NCBI GenBank assembly: GCA_038146925.1
Contig: JAYQSP010000002.1
Span: 93,083 to 157,082 of the forward strand
Length of the DNA: 64,000 nucleotides
Origin: UBA830 sp038146925
GTDB taxonomy: Bacteria > Pseudomonadota > Alphaproteobacteria > MPNO01 > UBA830
Direction of reading: 5' to 3'
Part shown: positions 7,815 through 18,200 of the stretch, piece after piece
Layout: every line of letters starts with the position of its first letter
How positions within the stretch are numbered: position 1 is the stretch's first letter
Made by a program: the position numbers and the translations under genes
The notes under the pieces: generated by a model
The model's database searches: none
What the model was told of the DNA's origin: nothing
The model's input: the letters and a program-made list of their open reading frames with translations, nothing else

Positions 7815-9419
7815 GTGGAGCATACCGGACGTCCCAGCTCATTCGGGCTTGAAAATCACGGCCTGGAAAATCTTGTCGGCGCGCACTGGAATCTGTCGAT
7901 CCCGGCGCTGTACGAACATTCGCTACGCCGCGGCGAGAGCGAGCTGGCCGCCGGCGGCGGTCTGGTGGTGACCACCGGCGAATACACCGGCCGGTCGCCC
8001 AAGGACAAATATATCGTCGACGAGCCGGAAAACACGGACAACATCTGGTGGGGCCCGGTCAACAACAAGATCTCGCCCGAGCATTTCAACACCATGCGCA
8101 ACCGCATGCTGGCCTATATGCAGCACAAGGAAGTGTTCGTGCAGGACTGCTACGCCGGCGCCGATCCCGATTACCGCATCAAGGTGCGGGTCGTCACGGA
8201 ACAGGCCTGGCACAGCCTTTTCGCGCAGAACATGTTCATCAACCCGTCGGAAGAAGAGCACGCGGATTTCGAGCCCGATTTCACCGTGCTGCACGCGCCG
8301 AACCTGCAGTCGATCCCGGCGATCGACGGCACCGGATCGGAAGTGTTCGTGATGCTGAACTTCGCCGAAAAACTGATCCTGGTCGGCGGCTCGCACTACA
8401 CCGGCGAAATCAAGAAGACGATTTTCTCGGTGCTCAACTATCTGCTGCCGGCGCAGAACGTGCTGCCGATGCACTGTTCGGCGAATATCGGCGAAAAGGG
8501 CGATACGGCGATCTTCTTCGGCCTGTCGGGCACCGGCAAGACGACGCTGTCGTCGGATCCGACGCGCACGCTGATCGGCGACGACGAGCACGGCTGGTCG
8601 GATAACGGCATCTTCAATTTCGAAGGCGGCTGCTACGCCAAGGCGATCAACCTGTCGCGCGAAGCGGAACCGGAAATTTTCGACGCATCGATGCGCTTCG
8701 GCACGGTGCTGGAAAACGTGACGCTGCATCCGCACACGAAGCTCCCGAACTTCGACGACGATTCGCTGACCGAAAACACCCGCTCGTCCTATCCGCTGCA
8801 CTACATCCCCGGCACCAGCGAGACCGGCATGGGCGGACAGCCCGAAAACATCGTCATGCTGACCGCCGATGCGTTCGGCGTGCTGCCGCCGATCAGCCAG
8901 CTGACGGCCGATCAGGCGATGTATCATTTCCTGTCCGGCTATACCGCGCGACTGGCGGGAACGGAACGCGGCGTCGACACCCCGCAGGCGACGTTCTCGA
9001 CCTGCTTCGGCGCGCCCTTCCTGCCGCGGCATCCGACGGTCTACGCCAAGCTGCTGGGCGAACGCATCCAGAAATCCGGCGCCAAGTGCTGGCTGGTCAA
9101 CACGGGCTGGAGCGGCGGCGCCTACGGCACCGGAGAGCGCATGAAGATCGCGCACACGCGGACGATGGTCCGGGCCGCGGTCGAGGGCAAACTGGCCAGC
9201 GTTGCGGTCGCGCCCGACCCCAATTTCGGGCTGCTGATTCCGGAAAACGTCCCCGACGTGCCGAAGGAAGTCCTCAACCCGAAGGAAACCTGGTCCGACA
9301 AGAGCGGCTACGACGACACCGCCCGCGACCTGGCCCAGCGCTTCGAAAGCAATTTCGAACAGTTCGAGGATGCAGTGACCGACGACGTCAAGGCCGCCGG
9401 CATTCACGCCGCCGCCTGA
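7815..9419 (+). CDS. pckA: Phosphoenolpyruvate carboxykinase (ATP)
   Basis: Converts oxaloacetate and ATP to phosphoenolpyruvate, CO2 and ADP, the entry step of gluconeogenesis. The GTG start gives 534 residues, normal for the ATP-dependent family. Visible motifs are TGRSPKDKYIV near the N-terminus, the nucleotide loop FGLSGTGKTTLSSDP, LIGDDEHGW and the C-terminal NTGWSGGAYGTGERM. It lies beyond the chvI-chvG-hprK cluster as in many alphaproteobacteria, here with two extra genes between. The 198-base upstream gap carries no other gene that I can see. Confidence 0.97.
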   Translation: MEHTGRPSSFGLENHGLENLVGAHWNLSIPALYEHSLRRGESELAAGGGLVVTTGEYTGRSPKDKYIVDEPENTDNIWWGPVNNKISPEHFNTMRNRMLAYMQHKEVFVQDCYAGADPDYRIKVRVVTEQAWHSLFAQNMFINPSEEEHADFEPDFTVLHAPNLQSIPAIDGTGSEVFVMLNFAEKLILVGGSHYTGEIKKTIFSVLNYLLPAQNVLPMHCSANIGEKGDTAIFFGLSGTGKTTLSSDPTRTLIGDDEHGWSDNGIFNFEGGCYAKAINLSREAEPEIFDASMRFGTVLENVTLHPHTKLPNFDDDSLTENTRSSYPLHYIPGTSETGMGGQPENIVMLTADAFGVLPPISQLTADQAMYHFLSGYTARLAGTERGVDTPQATFSTCFGAPFLPRHPTVYAKLLGERIQKSGAKCWLVNTGWSGGAYGTGERMKIAHTRTMVRAAVEGKLASVAVAPDPNFGLLIPENVPDVPKEVLNPKETWSDKSGYDDTARDLAQRFESNFEQFEDAVTDDVKAAGIHAAA

Positions 9420-9440
9420 CGCACATCATCATTCGATCAG

Positions 9441-9467
9441 AAGGCCGGCTTTTCAGCCGGCCTTTTT
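9441..9467 (+). terminator. Intrinsic terminator of pckA
   Basis: A perfect 10-bp stem AAGGCCGGCT / AGCCGGCCTT with a TTTC loop runs into five T residues, 22 bases after the pckA stop. The 3' arm of the stem is itself followed directly by T residues, so the direction is plus. Confidence 0.92.
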
Positions 9468-9489
9468 GATTCGGAAACTGAACGCCGGT

Positions 9490-10110
9490 TCAGTGGACGA
9501 TTGTTCCTGCAGCGGAACATTCGGTCCCGCTTTTCAGCATGTCCAGGCGCTGATCGACCCAGGCAAGTCGGTCCGCCATGGTCGCCTGGAGAAAGGGCCG
9601 GTCCGCGGCGAGGCTTTCACGGCGGTCGGTCAAGCCGCGCCGCATATCCAGGTAGAACCGTTTCAGATCGGCCACCACCGCCGGCATGTCTGCTGCATCC
9701 GTCACGTCGAGCAGTCCGAATTTGATGGTCGCGGCCGATCGTGAAATAGGATCGTCCCAGTCCGGCAACGGTCGCTTCATGAGTTCGCGAAACGCCTTCG
9801 CGCCCTTCGGCGTCAGCGTATAGAAGAACGGAATCGACCGGACCCAGCTTTCCGTGGCAAGGATGGTGCCGCGCGCCGACGCGGCGCGCAGTCCATCGGC
9901 GATGACTTCCTGTGGCGGACGCCAGCCCCCGCCGGTCAGGCACCAGACGGTATCGATCAGACGGGCCAGCGACGTCATGCGACAGGCGGTGGCGCCGTAC
10001 AGCGCGAGTTCGAGCGCGGCGTCGGCATCGAGATGGGATGCTGCGGCGCCGTCGCGTCTGGGGAGCACGGCGAGGCCGGACGAAACGGTAGTTTCCGTAA
10101 AAGCAGGCAT
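9490..10110 (-). CDS. Probable PadR-like winged-helix transcriptional regulator
   Basis: A 206-residue protein. The middle has a winged-helix look: helices around ALYGATACRMTSLARLIDTVW, then a wing-like FFYTLTPKGAKAFRELM (about 113-130). The C-terminal half is helical and ends MADRLAWVDQRLDMLKS, reminiscent of the dimerisation domain of PadR proteins. The resemblance is by pattern only. It diverges from the iron-uptake genes with the two Fur-type palindromes between, so it may share their regulation or regulate them. The effector is unknown. Confidence 0.5.
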   Translation of the reverse strand: MPAFTETTVSSGLAVLPRRDGAAASHLDADAALELALYGATACRMTSLARLIDTVWCLTGGGWRPPQEVIADGLRAASARGTILATESWVRSIPFFYTLTPKGAKAFRELMKRPLPDWDDPISRSAATIKFGLLDVTDAADMPAVVADLKRFYLDMRRGLTDRRESLAADRPFLQATMADRLAWVDQRLDMLKSGTECSAAGTIVH

Positions 10111-10167
10111 GTGGCTGGATCCTTCTGATGGTCGCCTGGACGGCGGGACTCAATGGACGATAATTAT

Positions 10168-10182
10168 TGCGAACCATTCGCA
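10168..10182. promoter_or_regulatory. Palindromic operator, Fur/Mur-type (distal)
   Basis: TGCGAA-CCA-TTCGCA is a perfect 6-3-6 inverted repeat in an AT-rich context between the divergent regulator and the iron-binding protein gene. It shares TGCGAA with the second palindrome 45 bases downstream. A Fur, Mur or Irr family site is inferred. Confidence 0.5.
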
Positions 10183-10229
10183 TTTGTAAAATCATACCCG
10201 GTCTAGGTGCCAGAATCATATTATATTGC

Positions 10230-10244
10230 GAATGATTATCATTC
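10230..10244. promoter_or_regulatory. Fur-box-like operator
   Basis: GAATGAT-T-ATCATTC is a perfect 7-1-7 inverted repeat, the geometry of the classical Fur box, flanked by TGC on the left. It ends 3 bases before the candidate -35 of the iron-uptake genes, so a bound repressor would block RNA polymerase. Confidence 0.72.
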
Positions 10245-10247
10245 CTA

Positions 10248-10276
10248 TTGACAATCCGCCCACGGGACAGTTAAGA
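10248..10276 (+). promoter_or_regulatory. Candidate promoter of the iron-uptake genes
   Basis: TTGACA (10248-10253), a 17-base spacer and TTAAGA (10271-10276). Transcription would start near 10283, giving a leader of about 60 nt before the ATG at 10344. Motif evidence only. Confidence 0.5.
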
Positions 10277-10343
10277 AACGTTCGCAACTGGACATCCACG
10301 TCCGTCCGTTCTTCAATACGAAAGTCGAACAAGGATATCGAAA

Positions 10344-11366
10344 ATGAAACTCAGAACCCCCCTCGCCGCCGCGCTGATACTGGCCCCCACCGCCGCCACG
10401 GCCGCCGGCGAAGTGAACGTCTACTCCTACCGTCAGCCGTTTCTGGTGAAACCGCTGTTCGACGCCTTCACGAAGGAATCGGGCATCAAGGTCAATGTCG
10501 TGTTCGCCAGGAAGGGCCTGATCAAACGGCTTCAGGCCGAGGGCCGCAACAGCCCGGCCGATCTGATTTTCACGACCGATATCGGGCGCCTTGCATCGGT
10601 GGTGAATGCCGGGCTGGCACAGCCGGTAAAGACACCCGCGCTGGAAAAAGCGGTCCCGGCCAATTTCCGCGACGCGGAAGGCAAATGGTACGGGCTGACG
10701 CTCCGCGCCCGCGTCGTCTATGCCTCGAAAGACCGGGTTAAACCCGGCGCGATCACGTCCTATGAAGAGCTCGCCGATCCCAAATGGCGCGGCAGGATCT
10801 GCACCCGGAAGGGCGATCACGCCTATAACATCGCCATGCTGGCCGCCTATATCGATCACCACGGCGAAGCGAAAGCCGAGGAATGGCTGCGCGGCGTGAA
10901 GGCCAACCTGGCCCGCAAGCCGCAGGGCAACGACCGCGCCCAGGTCAAGGCGATCATGGAAGGTGTGTGCGATCTCGCCGTCGGCAATCACTATTACATG
11001 GCGCTGATGCTGCAGAACGAAAAGCAGAAGGCCTGGGGCCAGTCCGCGAACATCGTGTTCCCCACCCTGGCGGGCAAGGGCACGCACATGAACGTCAGCG
11101 GCGTGATGATGACCCGGCATGCCCCCAACCGGGCCAGCGCCATCAAGCTGATGGAATTCCTGACCGGCAAGACCGCCCAGGGCATCTACGCGCAGGTCAA
11201 TAACGAGTACCCGATCGATCCCGGCGTGAAGGCCTCGCCGCTGCTGGAATCCTGGGGCAAGTTCAAGCGTGACACCACCCGGCTGGAAGTCATCGCCAGG
11301 AACCGCGCCGCCGCGCTGAAGATCGTCAACAAGGTCGGCTACAACGACGGCCCGGTGACCAACTAG
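10344..11366 (+). CDS. Fe(3+) ABC transporter periplasmic binding protein
   Basis: A 340-residue FbpA/FutA-type ferric-binding protein. It has a signal peptide ending at ...APTAATA-AG (about residue 21), then the mature start GEVNVYSYRQPFLVKPLFDAF typical of the family. Later landmarks include LADPKWRGRICTRKG (about 140), VCDLAVGNHYYMALML (about 209) and NEYPIDPGV near the C-terminus; the paired Tyr-containing stretches are where iron ligands lie in relatives. It is followed by the permease after 35 bases, and the Fur-type operators upstream support repression by iron. Confidence 0.93.
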   Translation: MKLRTPLAAALILAPTAATAAGEVNVYSYRQPFLVKPLFDAFTKESGIKVNVVFARKGLIKRLQAEGRNSPADLIFTTDIGRLASVVNAGLAQPVKTPALEKAVPANFRDAEGKWYGLTLRARVVYASKDRVKPGAITSYEELADPKWRGRICTRKGDHAYNIAMLAAYIDHHGEAKAEEWLRGVKANLARKPQGNDRAQVKAIMEGVCDLAVGNHYYMALMLQNEKQKAWGQSANIVFPTLAGKGTHMNVSGVMMTRHAPNRASAIKLMEFLTGKTAQGIYAQVNNEYPIDPGVKASPLLESWGKFKRDTTRLEVIARNRAAALKIVNKVGYNDGPVTN

Positions 11367-11401
11367 CGCAGGCTCGAAAGGCTCTCTAAACTGCGCCGGA
11401 C

Positions 11402-13102
11402 ATGACGGCGCTGGGTACCACCAAGAACGACACGCCCGCGGCGCGCGGCTTCAGGTTACGCCTGGATCCGTGGGCGGCGTGCGCCGTCGTTATCGCGGTA
11501 CTGGTGGCGCTGCCGGTCGTGACCGTTGTCGTCATGGCGATGTTTCCGACCGAGAATATCTGGCCGCATCTGCTGGACACCGTGCTGCCGGGATACGTCA
11601 TCAACACGCTGGAACTGATGGCCGGCGTCGCGCTGGGGACCATACTGATCGGCGTCACCGCCGCCTGGCTGATCACGATGTGCGAGTTTCCGGGACGACG
11701 GATATTCGAATGGGCGCTGGTGCTGCCGCTGGCGATGCCCGCCTATGTGGTCGCCTATGTCTATACCGACATTCTCGAGTTCGCGGGGCCGGTTCAGGGC
11801 CTGCTGCGCGACCTGACGGGATGGAACACCGGACGGGATTACTGGTTCCCGGAAATCCGATCGCTCGGCGGTGCGATCACCATCATGACCATGGCGCTGT
11901 ACCCCTATGTCTATCTCCTGGCGCGGTCGGCGTTCCTGGAACAGTCGTCGGGCGTCGGCGAAGCCGCCCGCACCCTCGGCTGTTCCGCCTGGGCCGCGTT
12001 CCGCCGCGTGTCGCTGCCGATGGCGCGGCCGTCGATCGTCGTCGGCGTCGCGCTGGTGCTGATGGAAACGCTGAACGATTTCGGGACGGTGGAATTTTTC
12101 GCCGTCGAAACCCTGACCACCGGCATGTTCAATGTCTGGCTGGTGATGGGCAATACCGGCGGCGGCGCTCAGATCGCCGTCGTCATGCTGCTGTTCGTGA
12201 TCGGGCTGCTGATCGCCGAACGCACGGCGCGGCGGCGGCGCGGATATCACGACACCTCGACCCGCCCCGGACGCGCGCTGCGCTATAAGCTATCGACCGG
12301 GCGGCGCATCGCCGCGGTCCTGGTCTGCGCCGCGCCGATCGTCGTCGGCTTCGTCGTCCCGGCGGGTCTGCTGATTTCCTACGCCATCGAATTCTACGAC
12401 GTGTCGATGGAAAACCGGTTCCCGCAGGCGGCGGCGAACAGCATCATGCTGGCCGGGCTGGCCGCCGGGATCGCCGCGATGGTGGGGCTTTTTCTCGCCT
12501 ATGCGGTGAGGATGCGCAAAAGCCGGGCGCTGACGCTGCTGGCCCGGTTTGCCAGCCTGGGCTACGCGGTGCCCGGCGCGGTACTGGCAATCGGCATCCT
12601 GTTTCCGTTCGGCCTGTTCGACAACGCGCTCGACCGCTTCATGCGCGATACCTTCGGCGTCAGCACGGGCCTGCTGCTGTCAGGTACGATCGCGGCGCTG
12701 CTGTTCGCCTATGTGGTGCGCTTTCTGGCGCTGGCCTACGGCACGCTGGAAGCGGGGCTCGGCCGTGTTACGCCGCACATGGACGACGCCGCGCGGACAC
12801 TGAAGCACGGCCCGGCGAAGGCGCTGATCAAGGTCAACCTGCCGATCATCCGCGGCAGCATCATGACCGCCGCCATTCTGATTTTCGTCGATTCGATGAA
12901 GGAACTGCCGGCGACGCTGCTGCTGCGGCCGTTCAATTTCGATACGCTGGCGACCTATGTCTACCAGTTCGCATCCGACGAATTGCTGGAAGAATGCGCG
13001 CTGGGCGCGCTGACCATCGTCGCGGCCGGCGTGATCCCGGTCATCCTGCTGACCCGCGTGATGAGCCGGCGGCGCCCCGATCAGGAAATTTCTGTGGTCT
13101 GA
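11402..13102 (+). CDS. Fe(3+) ABC transporter permease (FbpB type)
   Basis: A 566-residue inner-membrane protein made of two homologous permease halves, each with about six membrane segments. Each half has an EAA-type loop that contacts the ATPase: EAARTLGCSAWAAFRRVSLP (about 182) and DAARTLKHGPAKALIKVNLP (about 461). It works with the binding protein encoded directly upstream. No ATPase gene follows: the next gene, 9 bases away, is a convergent chemoreceptor. The ATPase must come from elsewhere. Confidence 0.93.
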   Translation: MTALGTTKNDTPAARGFRLRLDPWAACAVVIAVLVALPVVTVVVMAMFPTENIWPHLLDTVLPGYVINTLELMAGVALGTILIGVTAAWLITMCEFPGRRIFEWALVLPLAMPAYVVAYVYTDILEFAGPVQGLLRDLTGWNTGRDYWFPEIRSLGGAITIMTMALYPYVYLLARSAFLEQSSGVGEAARTLGCSAWAAFRRVSLPMARPSIVVGVALVLMETLNDFGTVEFFAVETLTTGMFNVWLVMGNTGGGAQIAVVMLLFVIGLLIAERTARRRRGYHDTSTRPGRALRYKLSTGRRIAAVLVCAAPIVVGFVVPAGLLISYAIEFYDVSMENRFPQAAANSIMLAGLAAGIAAMVGLFLAYAVRMRKSRALTLLARFASLGYAVPGAVLAIGILFPFGLFDNALDRFMRDTFGVSTGLLLSGTIAALLFAYVVRFLALAYGTLEAGLGRVTPHMDDAARTLKHGPAKALIKVNLPIIRGSIMTAAILIFVDSMKELPATLLLRPFNFDTLATYVYQFASDELLEECALGALTIVAAGVIPVILLTRVMSRRRPDQEISVV

Positions 13103-13111
13103 GCCGAAACG

Positions 13112-15076
13112 TCAGGCCGCTTTTTGGGCTTCCGCTGCGGGGACGGCGTCTTCTTCCGAAACAGCCGCGTCTTCGGCATCGTCGGCCGCTGCTTCCGGTA
13201 AAGCGGGGTCGTCCGCATCGGAATCTGCATGTTCGACCGTCTCGCCCTCCGGCGCACCGGTACGTTTGTCGCCTCGGTCCGTATCCTTTTCGCCGCGCAC
13301 GATCTGTTCGAACGATTTGACTTCGACCATGAATTTCTTGAGCAGCTCATCGACCGACGTCGTCTCGTCGCTCAGCGCATGGGCCGACATGTCCAACACA
13401 CCGGCCGCGTTGTCGGTATCCTTCGCGGCGGCGTTCACGTCGACGATGTTGGACGTGACTTCCTGGGTCTGGGACGCGGCATTGGCGGCGCTGCTGGCGA
13501 TTTCCTGGGTGGCGGACATCTGCTGGTCGGCGGCGTCGGAGATCTGCTCGGTGCTTCTGGCGACGCTGCTGATCGTCTCGCTGATCTGGTTGATCGCGCC
13601 GACCGCGTTCTTGGTCGCCTCCTGGATCTGGACGACCTGGGACGAAATTTCCTCGGTTGCGCGCGCGGTCTGGTCGGCCAGCGACTTGACCTCGGTGGCG
13701 ACGACGGCAAACCCCTTGCCGGCCTCGCCGGCGCGGGCGGCCTCGATGGTCGCGTTCAGCGCCAGCAGACTGGTCTGGCTGGCGATCTCGTTGATCAGGC
13801 TGACGACATCGCCGATTTTCTGCGCGGCCTCGTCGAGAACCATGACGCCTTCGTTCGCCTTCGACGCCTCTTCGACCGCCGAACGCGCAATCGCCGTGCT
13901 TTCCTCGACGATGCGGGCGATTTCCTGGCCGGACGCGGACAGTTCCTCGGCGGCGGCGGCCACGGTTTCGACGTTGGACGTCGCGCGGCCGGCGGCGTCT
14001 TCCACCGTTTTGGCGCGGCCGGTCGTCTGGGTGGCGTTTTCCTTGATCGATCCGGTCGTCTGCTGAACGTCGGTCGATGCCGATGACAGGCTCGACATCG
14101 CGGTCGCGATCCGGTGTTCGTAGGCGCGGCAGATGAGCTCCATATACTTGGCGCGGGCGGCTGCTTCTTCCTGCGTTTTTTCCATGTCCCTGGCGCGTTC
14201 GGCTTCGCCGGAAAGCGCTGCCTTGACGGCTTCTTCCTTCTCGACGATGGCGGCTTTTTCGCGGGCCTCCATATCTTCCCGGAGCTTCGCCACCTGCATC
14301 GCGGTTTCCTTGAAGACCTGCACCGAACCCGCCTTTGCACCGATTTCGTCGCGACGGCCGGTATAGGGAACGTCGTCGAGCTGCTGCAAGGCGTCGCCGC
14401 CTTCGCCGATACCGTCGGCCAGTTCGCGCATCACCGATTTGATCCGGTTGATCGGATTGCTGATGGCGACGCCCAGCCAGTACGCAATCATCAGGCCGAT
14501 GGCGGAAAAGATGCCGATACCGATCAGGTTAGTGAGTTCGGCTTCTTGGATGCTCGCAGTCGCGGCTTCGCGGGCGAGATAGCCCTGTTCGTTCGCGTGA
14601 TCGACCAGGGCCTCGATTTTTTCGTTAATCGTCGCGTTCACCGCGACGAGGGAGTCCGGGATGACGACGGCGGCGGCGCTCTGCTTCTGCTCCAGCAGCG
14701 CGGCGCTCTGCTTGCCCCAGGCCTCGACACCGGCGGTGATAACCTCGCCCAGCTGTTTCGCGTCCGGCGTGCCGAGACGCGTCACCGCGACCTCAACGTC
14801 TTCGAGCAGCGTTTCGTTGGCGTCAGTGAACTCCTCTACAAGTTCCTCGCGGTCTTCGATCTCTCCGCCCGCCAGGGTCTCGGCCAGCATGCGATCCATT
14901 TTGTTGAACTCGATCATCGACGATTTCGAGAAACTGATCGCCATGAGCTGACGGTCGTAGATATTGATCGCGAGCTGGCCGGTTGAGTTGATGGTCTGCA
15001 CGGCGAAGTATCCCTTGCCGCCGGCCAGAACCAGGACAACCAGGAAACCGATGAGGAGTTTTACACGGAGAGACAT
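13112..15076 (-). CDS. Methyl-accepting chemotaxis protein
   Basis: A 654-residue chemoreceptor. It has an N-terminal membrane segment (about 5-24), a helical periplasmic ligand domain of four-helix-bundle type (about 25-185), a second membrane segment (about 186-206), HAMP, and a long cytoplasmic coiled coil with the hairpin tip EIASQTSLLALNATIEAARA. The last 45 residues are acidic and Ala-rich, not a recognisable CheR-binding pentapeptide. The ligand is unknown. It stands alone, with no che gene nearby, so it feeds a pathway encoded elsewhere. Confidence 0.94.
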   Translation of the reverse strand: MSLRVKLLIGFLVVLVLAGGKGYFAVQTINSTGQLAINIYDRQLMAISFSKSSMIEFNKMDRMLAETLAGGEIEDREELVEEFTDANETLLEDVEVAVTRLGTPDAKQLGEVITAGVEAWGKQSAALLEQKQSAAAVVIPDSLVAVNATINEKIEALVDHANEQGYLAREAATASIQEAELTNLIGIGIFSAIGLMIAYWLGVAISNPINRIKSVMRELADGIGEGGDALQQLDDVPYTGRRDEIGAKAGSVQVFKETAMQVAKLREDMEAREKAAIVEKEEAVKAALSGEAERARDMEKTQEEAAARAKYMELICRAYEHRIATAMSSLSSASTDVQQTTGSIKENATQTTGRAKTVEDAAGRATSNVETVAAAAEELSASGQEIARIVEESTAIARSAVEEASKANEGVMVLDEAAQKIGDVVSLINEIASQTSLLALNATIEAARAGEAGKGFAVVATEVKSLADQTARATEEISSQVVQIQEATKNAVGAINQISETISSVARSTEQISDAADQQMSATQEIASSAANAASQTQEVTSNIVDVNAAAKDTDNAAGVLDMSAHALSDETTSVDELLKKFMVEVKSFEQIVRGEKDTDRGDKRTGAPEGETVEHADSDADDPALPEAAADDAEDAAVSEEDAVPAAEAQKAA

Positions 15077-15200
15077 AGTGCGTCCGATCAGAACTGGTTA
15101 CTGGCGACGAACGCGATTGGTTCGCACCCGCTGCCACATTCAGACCGGATTTACGGGTATTTCTCTAAAATTCGGTAAATATCCGCCGTATCGCCGAGGC

Positions 15201-18200
15201 TTAGTGCGCTTCGTCCCAGTTAGGTCCGGTGCCCGTATCCACCACCAGCGGCACGTCCAGATGCGCCGCGCCCTCCATGGTTTTGGACACGACAGCGGAT
15301 GTTTCCTCCACCTCGGCCTCCGGCACTTCGAAGATCAATTCGTCGTGAACCTGCAGCAGCATGCGCGCGCCGAGACCGGCATCGTCCAGCGCGCCGGGAA
15401 TGCGGATCATGGCGCGCTTGATGATGTCGGCCGCCGCCCCCTGCAGCGGCGCGTTGATCGCCGCCCGCTCGGAAAAATTGCGCCGTGCCGGGTTCTTGTC
15501 CTGGATACCCGGCGTATGGCACTTGCGCCCGAAGATGGTCTGCACGTAGCCGTGTTCGCGAGCAAAGGTCTTGGTGGTCTCCATGTAGTCCCTGATGCCG
15601 GGAAATTTCTCGAAATAGCTCTCGATGTATTTCTTGGCCTCGCCCTGCGGAATGGCGAGCTGACGCGCCAGCCCGAACGGGCTGATGCCGTAGATAATGC
15701 CGAAATTGATCGCCTTCGCGCGGCTGCGGACCGAGGCTTCCATTCCGTCTACCGGAATACCGAATACCTCGCTCGCCGTCATGGCGTGGATGTCCTGGCC
15801 GTCGCGGAACGCCTCGCGCAGCACCTCGATGCCGGCGACATGCGCCAGCAGCCGCAATTCGATCTGCGAATAGTCGGCGGACAAAAGCACATGGCCCTTG
15901 TCGGGCACGAAAGCCTGTCGAATCTTGCGGCCTTCTTCGGTCCGGATCGGGATGTTCTGCAGATTCGGGTCGGTCGACGACAGCCGCCCGGTCGACGCGA
16001 TCGCCTGCGCGTAGGACGTATGGATGCGTTTCGTCTCCGGGTTGATCTGCTTGACCAGCGCCTCGGTATAGGTGCTGCGCAGCTTGGACAGTTGCCGCCA
16101 GTCCAGCACCCGGCGCGGTAATTCGTGACCCTGCGCCGCCAGCCCTTCCAGCACGTCGGCGCCGGTGCCGTAGGCCCCTGTCTTGGTCTTCTTGCCGCCC
16201 TCGATCCCCATTTCGTCGAACAGCACCTCGCCGAGCTGCTTGGGCGAGCCGATGTTGAATTCGTGGCCGGCCAGCTTGAAGATGTCTTCGGCGATGTCCG
16301 CGGTGCGCTTTTCGAAGTCGCTGGACAGTTCCTTCAGGAAGGTCGCGTCGACGATGATGCCGGTGCGTTCCATGTCCGACAGGACCGGGACAAGGCCTCG
16401 TTCCAGCGTCTCGTAGACCGACGTCATGTGCTCTTCGGCGATGCGCGGCTTGAACTGGCGGTACAGCCGGCCCGTGACTTCGGCGTCTTCCGCCGCATAA
16501 TCGAGCGCCTTGTCGAGCGGCACCCGGTCGAAGGTGACCTGCTTCTTGCCGCTGCCGGCGACCTCGGCGAATTTGATATTGGTGTGACCCAGATGCAGCG
16601 TCGCCAGCTCGTCCAGACCGTGGCCGTGCGATCCGCCTTCCAGGACGTAGGAAAGGAGCATCGTGTCGTCGATGGGTGCGATCTCGACGCCGTATCGCGC
16701 CATCACCTGCATGTCGTATTTGATGTTGTGGCCGACCTTCAGGATGCCGGGGTCTTCCAGCACCGGTTTCAGCATCTCGACCGCGCGGTCGCGCGCAATC
16801 TGTTTCGGCGCTTCGCCCGCGCCGCCGCCGTCGCCGAGGTCAAGCTCGCCGTCGCCATCGCCGTCTGGCGCCACATGCGCGACCGGCACATAGCAGGCGC
16901 GGCCGCCCTGCACCGACAGCGACAGACCGACCAGATCCGCCTGCATGGAATCGAGCGAATTGGTTTCCGTATCGAAGGCTACGATGCCGGCTTTCTCGAT
17001 CTCGTCTATCCAGGCCTGCAAGGCGTCTTCATCCTGCACCAGCTCGTAGGCGCCGTCCCCGGGCGCGGTCTCGGTATCCGGAGTTGAAATTTCTTCCTCG
17101 ACCCCGAATTCGGACCGCGCGCGCGACAGCGCCGATTTGAACCCCTGTTCTTCCAGCCAGGGGATCAGCACGTCGGGATCGGGGCGCTTTTTCCGGAACG
17201 CAGAAATGTCTTCCTCAACCGGGGCGTCGATACGCAGCGTGACGAGTTCGCGCGACGTGCGCGCGATGTCGCGTTCCTGGTTCAGAAGCTCGGCGTAGCT
17301 GGTGTTGACCTTGGAATAGAACCGGTAGTCGATGATCTGCTGCGCGATTTCGTGACCCTTGGCCGCCAGTTCGTTCAGCGCGGCGGCATTGGTGGTCGGC
17401 TTGCCGGTTTTCTTGTCTTTCGGCACCGGCAGCTTCAGCTCGTCGATCAGCACTTCCTTCAGCTGCTTGGGCGAGCCGATGCCGAATTCCCGGCCCGCCA
17501 GTTCGAAGATGCGGACCTGGCAGGCCTCGGCCTTCTTCACCGCATCCGCTTTCACCGCGTCCGGGTCTTCAACGGCCTCCAGCAATTTGTCGAGATCGCC
17601 GTATTCGCGCACCAGTGCCGCCGCGGGCGCTTCGCCGATGCCCTTGATACCGGGGACGTTGTCCGTGGAATCGCCCAGCAGCGCCTGTACGTCGACGACG
17701 TTTTCCGGCCCGACGCCGAATTTCTCCACCACCTCGTCCGGGCCGATGAACTTGTTCTTCATCGGATCCATCATGCGCACGCCGGGCCCGACCAGCTGCA
17801 TCAGGTCCTTGTCGGACGAGACGATGGTGACGTCATAGCCCTGTTCGACGGCGAGCCGCGCATAGGTCGCGATCAGATCGTCGGCCTCGAAGCCCTCCAT
17901 CTCCAGACAGGGCAGCGAATAGGCGCGCGTCGCTTCCCGGATCAGATCGAACTGCGGGACCAGTTCTTCGGGCGGGGGCGGCCGGTGGGCCTTGTATTCC
18001 GGGTAAATATCGCTGCGGAACGTCTTGCGCGACGTATCGAATATGACGGCCAGGAAATCGGCCTCGGAATCCTCCACCAGCTTGGTCAGCATGTTGGTGA
18101 AGCCGTACACCGCGTTGACCGGCGTCCCGTCCGGCCGCGTCATCGGCGGCAGGGCATGAAAGGCGCGGAAAATATAGGCCGAGCCGTCGACCAGATAGAC

